From: CAWIMX01 sp963792785
Lineage (GTDB): Bacteria > Acidobacteriota > Vicinamibacteria > Vicinamibacterales > CAVVIG01
Length of the DNA: 64,000 nt
Assembly: GCA_963792785.1 (NCBI GenBank)
Contig: CAWBXO010000002.1
Span: forward strand, 682,001 to 746,000
Reading direction: 5' to 3'
The notes under the pieces were generated by a model, which did no database searches, was not told where the DNA came from, and was given only the letters and a program-made list of their open reading frames with translations. The stretch's first letter is position 1. The number at the start of each line of letters is the position of its first letter. The translations under genes were made by a program, and so were the position numbers. This document shows, piece by piece, positions 45,442 to 53,021 of the stretch.

Positions 45442-46422
45442 ATGCCTCGCGCCCTCCCCGATCTCACCTCGCTGCGGCCCGCCGGCGGCAAGCGCTCCAG
45501 TAAGCGCGACCGCATCCTCGCGCTGCTCGTGCGCCAGGAGGGCCACCTGAGCGCCGACGAGCTCGTCGATCTCGTCCGCCGCGAGGACCCGCGCATCGGC
45601 CGCGCCACCGTGTACCGCACGCTGCAGTGGATGGTCGAGGACGGCCTCGCCCGCAAGGTCGATTTCGGCGACGGGCGCGCGCGCTTCGAGGCGTCGCTGC
45701 GCCACCCGCGTCACTTCCATCTCGTCTGCACCACCTGCCACCGCTCATCGGAGTTCCTCAGCTCGGACGTGGAGGCGCTCGTCGAGGAAGTGGCCGCGGC
45801 GCGAAACTTCACAATCGCGCAGACCGAGGTCCGCGTGCTCGGGACGTGCGACGCGTGTCGGACCGGCGCGTCCGCGCCGACGATCGACGGTGTCACGACC
45901 GAGCTGGTCTTCGCCCGCGACGCGCTGCGGATCGCCATCGCGACCGAGCGCAGCGGCCTCGCGTTCTACACGCGGGCGGCGGCGATCACGAAAGATCGGC
46001 GCGGGCGGGCGGTGTTCCGGAAGCTCGCCGAGGAAGAGCAGGAGCACCTGGGCACGCTCGACGCGCGCTATCGCGAGCTCGTTGACGAGGAGCCCCGGAT
46101 CGAGTCGCTGCCGACGTTCCTCTTCTTCAAGGGCGCCGCGAACGGCCTCTTCGCCGAGGGCGCGGACCAGCTCCGCAGGGGCGTGAACGACGAACGGGCC
46201 CTGCTCCTCGGCATCAAGTGCGAGCGCGGCTCGCACAAATTCTTCAAGAAGTACGGCGAGCGCTTCGAGGACTCCGAGGGCAAGCGCATCTTCCTGGAGT
46301 TCGCCGACGAAGAGAAGACCCACCTGAACCTGCTCATCGACGAGCTGAAGGCGCTCAAAGCGAGGCAGCGAACCCCCGCGCGCGGCCGCGTCCGGCGGCG
46401 CGCCGGCCGGGTGTCGCGGTGA
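45442..46422 (+). CDS. Fur-family regulator fused to a ferritin-like domain
   Basis: A 326-residue two-domain protein. Residues about 1-140 are a Fur/PerR-type regulator: winged helix with RATVYRTLQWMVEDGLARKV, the metal-site segment HPRHFHLVCTTC and a second CDAC pair forming the structural zinc site. Residues about 150-310 are a rubrerythrin/ferritin-like four-helix bundle with the metal-ligand patterns ERSGLAFYTRAA, EEEQEHLGTLDARY, CERGSHKFFKKYGE and EEKTHLNLLIDEL. A single protein could therefore sense and detoxify or store iron or peroxide. DNA targets are unknown. The stop overlaps the PHP gene as GTGA. Confidence 0.9.
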   Translation: MPRALPDLTSLRPAGGKRSSKRDRILALLVRQEGHLSADELVDLVRREDPRIGRATVYRTLQWMVEDGLARKVDFGDGRARFEASLRHPRHFHLVCTTCHRSSEFLSSDVEALVEEVAAARNFTIAQTEVRVLGTCDACRTGASAPTIDGVTTELVFARDALRIAIATERSGLAFYTRAAAITKDRRGRAVFRKLAEEEQEHLGTLDARYRELVDEEPRIESLPTFLFFKGAANGLFAEGADQLRRGVNDERALLLGIKCERGSHKFFKKYGERFEDSEGKRIFLEFADEEKTHLNLLIDELKALKARQRTPARGRVRRRAGRVSR

Positions 46423-47240
46423 TCGACCTCCACACACATACGACGGCCTCCGACGGGCGCTGCACGCCGGAGGAGCTGGTGGCGCGCGCGGCCGCGGCCG
46501 GCGTCACGGTGCTGGGCGTCACCGACCACGACACCGTCGCGGGCTGCGCCGCGGCCGCCGCGGCCTGCGCGGCCCGCGGCATCACCTTTGTCCCGGGCAT
46601 CGAGATCACGGCGGTGGCCGACGATGTCGACGTCCACACTCTCGCGTATTTCATCGACATCCAGTCGCCGGTGCTCGGCGCCTTCCTCGCCGCCCAGCGG
46701 CAGCGGCGCATCGACCGCGTCCACCAGATCGTGGATCGGCTCGCGGCGCTCGGCATGCCGCTCGATGCCGCCGCCATCGTGGCGCCGGGCGAGAGGGATT
46801 CCACGAAGTCGATCGGCCGCCCGTACGTGGCCCGCGCCCTCGTCGCCGCCGGCCATGTGCCGACCGTCACGGACGCGTTCGAGCGCTGGCTGATCCCGGG
46901 CCGGCCGGCGTTCGTGCCGCGCCTGGCCGCGCCGCCCGCCGAAGTGATCGCGCGGATCCACGAAGCGGGCGGCCTGGCCTCGATGGCGCACCCGGGACTC
47001 ACGCGGCGCGACGCCGACATTCCCTCCTGGGTCGAGGCGGGACTCGACGCGCTCGAGGTCTTTCACGCCGAGCACGACGCCGAAACGCGCGCGAGGTACT
47101 TCGCCATGGCCCGGCAGCTCGGCGTCGCAATGACGGGCGGGTCGGATTTCCACGGCGACGCGGCCCACGGCGCCGAGCCGGGCGCCGGAGCGCTGCCGGT
47201 GGAGAATTTTGACGAGTTCAGGAAGAAACTGAGGAGCTGA
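46419..47240 (+). CDS. PHP-domain phosphoesterase
   Basis: A 273-residue metal-dependent phosphoesterase of the PHP superfamily. It begins VIDLHTHTTASDGRCTPEEL with the metal-binding HxH, followed by GVTDHDTVAGC, a PGIEIT segment, SMAHPGLTRRDADI and the late TGGSDFHGDAAHGA. The arrangement matches YciV/TrpH-like RNA/nucleotide phosphatases, including 5'-nucleotidase and exonuclease types (RNase AM-like), but the substrate is not determinable. GTG 46419 overlaps the Fur-ferritin stop. Confidence 0.9.
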   Translation: MIDLHTHTTASDGRCTPEELVARAAAAGVTVLGVTDHDTVAGCAAAAAACAARGITFVPGIEITAVADDVDVHTLAYFIDIQSPVLGAFLAAQRQRRIDRVHQIVDRLAALGMPLDAAAIVAPGERDSTKSIGRPYVARALVAAGHVPTVTDAFERWLIPGRPAFVPRLAAPPAEVIARIHEAGGLASMAHPGLTRRDADIPSWVEAGLDALEVFHAEHDAETRARYFAMARQLGVAMTGGSDFHGDAAHGAEPGAGALPVENFDEFRKKLRS

Positions 47241-47255
47241 GGAACTGGGGAACTA

Positions 47256-47729
47256 ATGGCTCAAGCGCTTCTGACGGCGATCGGTCTCGGCTTCGCGGGT
47301 CTCCTGGTCACGATCTTCTTCGGCCTCCGGGTGGCCACCGCCGACGACATTTCACGCCACATCATTCTGGGCTTCTCCACGACGATCGTCATCCTGCTCG
47401 CGCACTCGATGATGATGTTCTATCTCATCGGGAAAGGGAAAGCCGTGAAGGATGCGATGGCCGAGGGCAACCTCACGGGAGACTTCGTCCAGCGGATCGC
47501 CGCCATTCGCAAGCCGGTGTTTTCGATTGGCACGCTGGCCATGGGCGTGACGATGGCGGGCGCGATCCTCGGGGCGGCCGTCGACACCGGCGCCCTGCCC
47601 CCGATCGTCCACGCGTGGATCGCCTATCTGGCCGTCGCCTCCAATGTCTGGGCTGCCCAGGTCGAGATGGCCGCCCTGCGCGGATCCTCGGCCGTCGTCG
47701 ACGAAGTCAATCGCCTGCTCGGCGCGTGA
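47256..47729 (+). CDS. Small integral membrane protein of unknown function
   Basis: A 157-residue inner-membrane protein with about four predicted membrane segments: ALLTAIGLGFAGLLVTIFFG at the start, HIILGFSTTIVILLAHSMMM, VFSIGTLAMGVTMAGAIL and VHAWIAYLAVASNVW. I do not recognise a named family. Its stop overlaps the next gene's start (GTGA). Coupling to a degenerate ABC ATPase suggests the two may act together, possibly in membrane transport, which is inference. Confidence 0.75.
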   Translation: MAQALLTAIGLGFAGLLVTIFFGLRVATADDISRHIILGFSTTIVILLAHSMMMFYLIGKGKAVKDAMAEGNLTGDFVQRIAAIRKPVFSIGTLAMGVTMAGAILGAAVDTGALPPIVHAWIAYLAVASNVWAAQVEMAALRGSSAVVDEVNRLLGA

Positions 47730-48424
47730 CGCCCGTCCTCGAACTCGCCGGCGTCTCGAAGGCGTACGGCGCGCTGCGGCCGCTGCGCATCCGCGAACTG
47801 GCCGTGCATCGGGGCGAGGCCGTGGCCCTCGTCGGCCTGGATGCGCCCGCCGCTGAAATCCTCGTCAACCTGATCATGGGCGCGACGCTTCCCGATGAGG
47901 GTCGCATTGTCGCATTCGGCCGCGAGACGTCGACCGTCGCCGACAGCACCGAGTGGCTCGCCCTGGCCGATCGATTCGGCCTGGTCGGCCACCGCGCCGT
48001 GCTGCTCGACGCGCTCAGCGTCGTGCAGAACCTGGCCCTGCCGTTGACCCTCGACATCGAGCCGCCGCCGCCCGGCATCCGCGACCGCGCCGTGGCGCTC
48101 GCGCGGCAGGTGGCCCTGCCCGAGGCCGCCTGGGATCGACCCGTGGGCGCGCTCGACGCGCCGGGACGCGTGCGCGTGCATCTCGCGCGGGCGCTGGCGC
48201 TCGACCCGGGCGTGCTGATCCTCGAGCACGCGTCCGCGGGCCTCGATGCGGATCGCCGCGCGGAGATCGGCTCGTTGATCCGCGAGGTTGCATCCGCGCG
48301 GGGACCTGCTATCCTCGCGCTCACGCGCGACGAGGTCTTCGCCGAAGCCGTCGCCACGCGCGTCCTTCGCCACGATCCGCGCACCGGCGCGTGCGCCGCG
48401 CCACGCGGCTGGCGCTTCTGGTAA
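47726..48424 (+). CDS. ABC-type ATPase homologue with degenerate catalytic motifs
   Basis: A 232-residue protein with the ABC ATPase fold (LELAGVSKAYGALRPL, DEGRIVAFGRE, HRAVLLDALSVVQNLALPL, LILEHASAGLDADRRA) most like MlaF-type ATPases. The motifs needed for ATP hydrolysis are missing: Walker A reads GLDAPAAEI (no Lys or Ser/Thr), the ABC signature is replaced by GALDAPGR, Walker B reads LILEHAS (Asp and Glu positions changed) and the switch His is Arg (LTRDE). The frame is intact, so it is a conserved pseudo-ATPase or a regulatory subunit rather than a broken gene. It overlaps the membrane protein gene by 4 nt. Confidence 0.85.
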   Translation: MTPVLELAGVSKAYGALRPLRIRELAVHRGEAVALVGLDAPAAEILVNLIMGATLPDEGRIVAFGRETSTVADSTEWLALADRFGLVGHRAVLLDALSVVQNLALPLTLDIEPPPPGIRDRAVALARQVALPEAAWDRPVGALDAPGRVRVHLARALALDPGVLILEHASAGLDADRRAEIGSLIREVASARGPAILALTRDEVFAEAVATRVLRHDPRTGACAAPRGWRFW

Positions 48425-48437
48425 GACGACCGATCCG

Positions 48438-49131
48438 ATGCCGAGCCCCATACTGCTCCTCTTCGACGTCGACGGCACGCTCATGCTGAGCGGCGGCGCC
48501 GGGGCGCGTGCGCTGTCCTGCGCGTTCGAGGAGATCTTCGGCGTCGCCGACGCGTTCAGGAATACCCGCATCGCGGGGCGCACGGACTACTGGGTCCTGA
48601 CCGACGCGCTCGCCGCCAGCGGCGTCGATGCGCGGCCAGAGGATGTCGCGCGCTTCGGGAGCGTCTATGTGCAGCACCTCCAGCGCGAGATCGAGAAGCC
48701 CGGTCCGCGCAAGGGCATCATGCCCGGCGTCCCGGCGCTGCTCGACGCGCTCGCCACGCGGCCGGGCGTGCGCCTCTCGCTGCTGACGGGCAACTTCCAG
48801 GCCGGCGCGCGCGTCAAGCTCGAGCACTTCGACTTGTGGCGGTTCTTCCGCGGCGGGGCGTTTGGCGACGACGTGCCGGATTCGAAACCTGCTGCTGCCG
48901 CTCGCGGTGCGGGAGGCGCGGGAGGACGGGCTCGGCCTGACGGAGCCGTCCCAGGTCGTGGTGATTGGGGACACGCCGCTCGACGTCGCGTGCGCGGCGT
49001 CAGGGGAGGCGCGCTGCCTGGCGGTCGCGACGGGCGACTACGACCGGGCGGCGCTCGAGGCGGCCGGCGCCGAGGTGGTGTTCGAGGACCTCAGGGACAC
49101 GGCCGCCGTGCTTCAGGCGCTGAAGTGCTGA
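48438..49131 (+). CDS. HAD-superfamily phosphatase, interrupted by a +1 frameshift
   Basis: The first part encodes a HAD phosphatase: LLLFDVDGTLMLSGGAGA with the nucleophile Asp at residue 10, and SLLTGNFQAGARVKLEHF. The second part, in another frame, gives RNLLLPLAVREAREDG and VVVIGDTPLDVACAASGE, the motif IV Asp. The two join if one T is removed from GATTC at about 48881-48885, giving 230 residues in total. The extra base is in the same GAT(T)C context as in rpmB. As a haloacid-dehalogenase-like or phosphoglycolate-phosphatase-like enzyme its substrate is unknown. Confidence 0.8.
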
Positions 49132-49149
49132 AGTGATACAGGCTGAGGC

Positions 49150-49356
49150 TCAGCCATCGATCAGCCGCACGTCACCGGCGCGGGGGCCCTTCTGCGAGTC
49201 CTCGACGGTGAACTCGACACGCTGACCTTCGCGGAGCAGCTCGAAAACCGCTCCCCGGACCGCGCTCCGGTGAAAAAAGTGCTCGATCCCGCCCTCGTCG
49301 CGGACGAATCCGAAGCCTTTATCGATGAGGAGCCGTGCGATTGTGCCGGTCGGCAT
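49150..49356 (-). CDS. Cold-shock domain protein
   Basis: A 68-residue cold-shock domain protein (OB fold) that binds single-stranded nucleic acid. It has the RNP1 motif KGFGFVRDEGG and RNP2-like IEHFFHRSAV, then GQRVEFTVEDSQKGPRAGDV. ATG 49356 is preceded by GGAGGG at about 10 nt. A promoter at 49503-49532 gives a leader of about 140 nt, a length typical of cold-shock genes whose leaders control translation, though cold inducibility is inference. Confidence 0.93.
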   Translation of the reverse strand: MPTGTIARLLIDKGFGFVRDEGGIEHFFHRSAVRGAVFELLREGQRVEFTVEDSQKGPRAGDVRLIDG

Positions 49357-49502
49357 ACCCGAAAACCCTCCGTTTCGAGCCCTGGGACCCATCCCCAGAG
49401 TACTCAGCGGGTTACGAGCGCCTGGCAGATGGGATCGAGCCGAAGGGACGCGCGACCAGCCGAGTGGATTCAGCCGAAGCCAAACCAGTGAAATCGAGGG
49501 CC

Positions 49503-49532
49503 AGTCTAGGCAGGACGCGCCCTAGAAGTCAA
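49503..49532 (-). promoter_or_regulatory. Promoter of the cold-shock gene
   Basis: On the minus strand TTGACT (49532-49527) is separated by 18 nt from TAGACT (49508-49503). The predicted start lies about 140 nt upstream of the ATG at 49356. Confidence 0.55.
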
Positions 49533-49546
49533 GCGTGGGCGCGCCT

Positions 49547-49801
49547 TTAGCGGGATTGGTCGAGAGCCTGAACCTGCCAGGTTTCGGGCTCGTCTTCGTC
49601 GTCTTCTTCGTCCTCTTCCTCGTCGCCATCTTCGTCATCGTCGTCGTCGTCGTCGGAATCGCCGTCGGTGGTCTTGTCGTAGAAGCGGGCGTCGTCGTCC
49701 TCGTCGCCGTCCTCGTCCTTGTCGTCGTCGACGTCGTCGAGATCGTCATCGAATGCAAGCGGGGACGGCTCGATTCCGTGCGCGTTGTCGTCGTTTGTCA
49801 C
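49547..49801 (-). CDS. Small hyperacidic protein
   Basis: An 84-residue protein dominated by Asp and Glu from residue 18 on (FDDDLDDVDDDKDEDGDEDD and later DDDDDDDEDGDEEEDEEDDE), ending PETWQVQALDQSR. I do not recognise a family. GTG 49801 overlaps the stop of the zinc-ribbon gene as GTGA, which argues that both are real and translationally coupled. The opposite strand is open too because GAC/GTC codons are symmetrical, and its long Val-rich frame is an artefact. Possible roles are a DNA-mimic, chaperone-like or metal-binding protein, all speculative. Confidence 0.65.
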   Translation of the reverse strand: MTNDDNAHGIEPSPLAFDDDLDDVDDDKDEDGDEDDDARFYDKTTDGDSDDDDDDDEDGDEEEDEEDDEDEPETWQVQALDQSR

Positions 49802-50043
49802 GACGACGCTTCGGCGGCTGGCTTCGGCGGAGCCGCGGCGGCTGGGGCGGCAACTGGCGCTGGTGGCTTGGCCGGCTCGGCGACTTTCGGCTTGGGCGGC
49901 GGGTACGTGCTCCAGAAATGTCGCCCGCACCTCGGACACACCCAGAACTGCTCCGGAGGCCATTCCATGCCGGGCGCGGGATCCCTCAGGTCCATCTGCG
50001 CGCCGCAGCGCTGGCACCGGATCTGGATGTCGACGTCGCTCAT
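49798..50043 (-). CDS. Small zinc-ribbon protein with Pro/Ala tail
   Basis: An 81-residue protein with a four-cysteine zinc ribbon (CQRCGAQ and CPRCGRHF, about residues 10-41) and a Pro/Ala/Lys-rich C-terminus. ATG 50043 is preceded by TAGAAT on the minus strand ending exactly 6 nt upstream and no Shine-Dalgarno, so a leaderless mRNA is likely. It is followed by the hyperacidic protein with GTGA overlap. I recognise no specific function beyond metal binding. Confidence 0.8.
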   Translation of the reverse strand: MSDVDIQIRCQRCGAQMDLRDPAPGMEWPPEQFWVCPRCGRHFWSTYPPPKPKVAEPAKPPAPVAAPAAAAPPKPAAEASS

Positions 50044-50049
50044 GCGGGA

Positions 50050-50075
50050 ATTCTAGCGCAGGTTCGAAGTACGAT
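50050..50075. promoter_or_regulatory. Divergent -10-like elements with leaderless spacing
   Basis: In the 38-nt spacer, TAGAAT on the minus strand (50055-50050) ends 6 nt before ATG 50043, and TACGAT on the plus strand (50070-50075) ends 6 nt before GTG 50082. No clear -35s. Confidence 0.5.
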
Positions 50076-50081
50076 GCTCGC

Positions 50082-50700
50082 GTGATTCCCGCCCTCGGTA
50101 CTCGCGGCCGGGAAGTCGAGCCGGATGGGCCGGCCCAAGGCGCTTCTGCCCGCGGGGCGCGATGAAACCTTCGTCACGCGCATCGTCCGCACGTTGCTCG
50201 ACGCCGGCGTCGACGATGTCGTCGTCGTGGTCGGCCACGACGGCGAGGCGGTGGCGTCGGCTGTCGACGGCGCCCCGGTTCGCGCCCGCGTTGTCGTGAA
50301 CCCGAACTACGAGACCGGCCAGCTCTCGTCGATCCTCGCCGGACTTGCGCTCGTCGACCGGCCTGGCGTGCGCGCGTGTCTCCTCACACTCGTCGACGTG
50401 CCGCTCGTGCGGGCGTCGACGGTTCGCGCCGTGATCGAGCGGTATCGCGACACACACGCGCCCGTCGTGCGTCCCGTCAACGGAGACCGGCACGGACATC
50501 CCGTCCTGCTGGACCGATCACTCTTTCCGCTGCTGCGCGCCGCGGATCCCGCCGCGGGGGCCAAGCCGATCGTGCGCGCGCACGTCTCGGCGGCGGGCGA
50601 CGTGGAGGTCGACGACGAGGGATCGTTCTTCGATATCGACACGCCGGCCGAGTACGACCGGGCGTTCGCGTCCCTCGCGAAGGAGCGCCAGGCGCCATGA
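50082..50700 (+). CDS. MobA-like NTP transferase, interrupted by a +1 frameshift
   Basis: The body (from RMGRPKALLPAG) is a nucleotidyltransferase of the MobA/MocA type: ETFVTRIVRTLLDAGVDDVV, VNPNYETGQLSSILAGLA, LLTLVDVPLVRASTVR, DRHGHPVLLDRSLFPLL, GSFFDIDTPAEYDRAF. The usual N-terminus (V/I)PAxVLAAGxSxRMG appears split between two frames: GTG 50082 starts VIPAL, and removing one base of CTCGGTACTC gives VIPALVLAAGKSSRMG. Removing a T from GATTC instead would give VIPPSVLAAG. Without the shift the first ATG is 50125, which would lack the GTP-binding strand. It precedes the TonB receptor by 4-nt overlap. The substrate nucleotide is unknown. Confidence 0.82.
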
Positions 50701-53021
50701 CCGCCGCCGGCTGGCGACGCGCCGCGGTGTTCGCGATCGGCGTGGGTTTCGCCGCGGCCCGCGCATCCGGTCAGGATCCGCAGGCGCCGCCGCCAGAGAG
50801 CGACGTCCAGCCGCCGAGCGTGGAAGTCACGGTGGACGTTGTCGCCGTGGCGCCGCTGCCCGGCGTCGAGCGTCCGGTCGACCAGGTCGCCGCGCCCGTG
50901 CAGACGGCGAGGAGCGACGACCTCACCGCGCGCGGGTCGACCGATCTGTCGGGCTTTCTCAACCACCAGTTCGGCGGGGTCCACGTGAACGAGATTCAGG
51001 GGAATCCGTTCCAGACCGACGTGAACTTTCGCGGCTACACGGCGTCGCCGCTGCTCGGCACGCCGCAGGGCCTGTCCGTGTACATGGACGGCGTGCGCCT
51101 GAACCAGCCGTTCGGCGAGGTCGTGAGCTGGGATCTGGTGCCGCGCGCGGCGATCGCGTCAACGACGCTCGTGCCCGGATCGAACCCGCTCTTCGGCTTG
51201 AACACGCTCGGGGGCGCCGTGCTGATCGAGACCAAGTCGGGTCTGACGAGCCCGGGCACGTCGCTCACGGCGCAGGTCGGGAGCGATGCGCGCCGCGCCG
51301 TCGAGTTCGAGCACGGGGGCGCGAACGGCCGGGGCCTCGACTGGTACGTCGCGGGCAACCTCTTCGCCGACGACGGGTGGCGCGAGGAGTCGCCGTCCGA
51401 CGTCCGCCAGGTCTTCGGGAAGATCGGGTGGACGCGCGACGCGTCGAGCCTGTCGATCTCGATCGCGCAGGCCGACAACTCGCTCATCGGCAACGGTCTG
51501 CAGGAGGTGCGGCTGCTCGAGCGCGACTATGCCGGCATCTACACGAAACCCGACATCACCGACAACCAGGCGACGCTCGCAGGCGCGGAGTTCGCGCGAT
51601 CGCTGAGCCGCCGCCTGAAGGTCTCCGGCAACGCGTACTACCGCCACATTCATACCGGCACGGTCAACGGCGACGTCAACGACCAGGTGTTCGACGGGAG
51701 CGGCGACGTCCCCCTGTACGACGGGCTGCTCACCACGACCGCCACGGCGCAGCACAACTACGGCGCGGCGGGACAGCTGACGCTGACCGAAGGCCCGGCC
51801 GCGCGCGTCAACCAGCTCACCGCCGGCGCCGCGTTCGACGGGAGCCGGGTTGGTTTTGCCCAAGCCGGCGAGCTCGGGTTCCTGACGGCCGATCGCGGAG
51901 TCCTCGGATCGGGGGCGGAGGACGAGGCGGCTGCGGTCGATCTCTCGAGCCGCATCCGCACGTGGAGCGCGTACGCCACCGACACGCTGTCGATCGACGG
52001 GCGCTGGCACGTCACGCTGTCGGGCCGGTTCAACCGAACGCGCCTGCGCAACCGCGACGGCCTGCAGCCGGGCGGAGGGCCCGGATCTCTCGACGGCGAC
52101 CATGTGTTCCAGCGCCTCAATCCGGCGGCGGGCGTGACGTTCACGCCCTCGCGCGGGGGGATCAACCTCTACGCCGGCTACAGCGAAGGCAGCCGCGCGC
52201 CGGCTTCCGTGGAACTGGGGTGCGCCGATCCGGACTCGCCCTGCCGGCTGCCGAACGCGATGGCGGGGGACCCGCCGCTCGATCAGGTGATCGCGCGCAC
52301 GTGGGAGGCCGGCGTCAGAAGCGCGGCCGGCCGCACGGTCGCGTGGAGTGCGGGCGTGTTCCGCGCGCGCAACGATCACGACATCCTGTTCGTGGCCTCG
52401 GGCCTGACCGGCTTCGGCTACTTCACGAACTTCGGCCGGACGCGACGGCAGGGCGTCGATCTCAGCCTCGACGCGACGGCCGGGCGGGCGCGCCTGGGCG
52501 CGGCCTATACGTTCCTGGACGCGACCTATCAGAGCGCCGAGATCGTGAACGGCGAGAGCAACAGCACGGCGGGGGAGGACGGGACGGGGGATGGGCAGAT
52601 AGCGATTGCGCCGGGCGATCGGCTGCCGCTGGTGCCGCGCCATCTGGTGAAGCTGAACGCGGACATCGCGGTGACGGCCCGGTTATCGCTCGACGCGGAT
52701 CTCGTCGGCGTGTCGCGCTCGTTCGCGCGCGGCAACGAGAACAACCGCCACGACCCGGACGGGGTCGAATTCCTCGGTCCCGGAACGTCGTCGGGCTACG
52801 CGGTCGTCAACGCGGGCGCGCGCTACCAGGTCACGCGCTGGCTGCAGGCCATTGGCCAGGTCGCCAACCTGCTCGACCGGCGCTACGCATCGGCCGCCCA
52901 GCTCGGCCCCACCGCTTTCGACGCCGACGGCGTCTTCAGCCCGACGCGAATCGCGCAGAGCACGTTCGTCGCGCCGGGTGCGCCCCGCCAGTTCTGGGTG
53001 GGAACGAGAATCAGCTTCTGA
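50697..53021 (+). CDS. TonB-dependent outer-membrane receptor
   Basis: An outer-membrane beta-barrel of 774 residues that takes up an unknown ligand using TonB energy. The signal peptide is MTAAGWRRAAVFAIGVGFAA followed by the QDPQ mature start; the plug domain spans DLSGFLNHQFGGVHVNEIQG through FGLNTLGGAVLIETKSG; the barrel ends with Phe (GTRISF), as required for assembly. Residues VDVVAVAPLPGVERPVDQV near the start may form a TonB box. No siderophore or vitamin genes adjoin it, so the substrate cannot be predicted. The 3' end overlaps convergent aguA by 11 bp. Confidence 0.92.
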   Translation: MTAAGWRRAAVFAIGVGFAAARASGQDPQAPPPESDVQPPSVEVTVDVVAVAPLPGVERPVDQVAAPVQTARSDDLTARGSTDLSGFLNHQFGGVHVNEIQGNPFQTDVNFRGYTASPLLGTPQGLSVYMDGVRLNQPFGEVVSWDLVPRAAIASTTLVPGSNPLFGLNTLGGAVLIETKSGLTSPGTSLTAQVGSDARRAVEFEHGGANGRGLDWYVAGNLFADDGWREESPSDVRQVFGKIGWTRDASSLSISIAQADNSLIGNGLQEVRLLERDYAGIYTKPDITDNQATLAGAEFARSLSRRLKVSGNAYYRHIHTGTVNGDVNDQVFDGSGDVPLYDGLLTTTATAQHNYGAAGQLTLTEGPAARVNQLTAGAAFDGSRVGFAQAGELGFLTADRGVLGSGAEDEAAAVDLSSRIRTWSAYATDTLSIDGRWHVTLSGRFNRTRLRNRDGLQPGGGPGSLDGDHVFQRLNPAAGVTFTPSRGGINLYAGYSEGSRAPASVELGCADPDSPCRLPNAMAGDPPLDQVIARTWEAGVRSAAGRTVAWSAGVFRARNDHDILFVASGLTGFGYFTNFGRTRRQGVDLSLDATAGRARLGAAYTFLDATYQSAEIVNGESNSTAGEDGTGDGQIAIAPGDRLPLVPRHLVKLNADIAVTARLSLDADLVGVSRSFARGNENNRHDPDGVEFLGPGTSSGYAVVNAGARYQVTRWLQAIGQVANLLDRRYASAAQLGPTAFDADGVFSPTRIAQSTFVAPGAPRQFWVGTRISF

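Noticed and set aside
49535..50056. Long plus-strand frame with a Val-rich hydrophobic run opposite the hyperacidic gene
   Set aside because: GAC/GAT codons read antisense give GTC/ATC; the 'membrane' character is the mirror of the Asp-rich frame. No Shine-Dalgarno, and it overlaps two coupled minus-strand genes.
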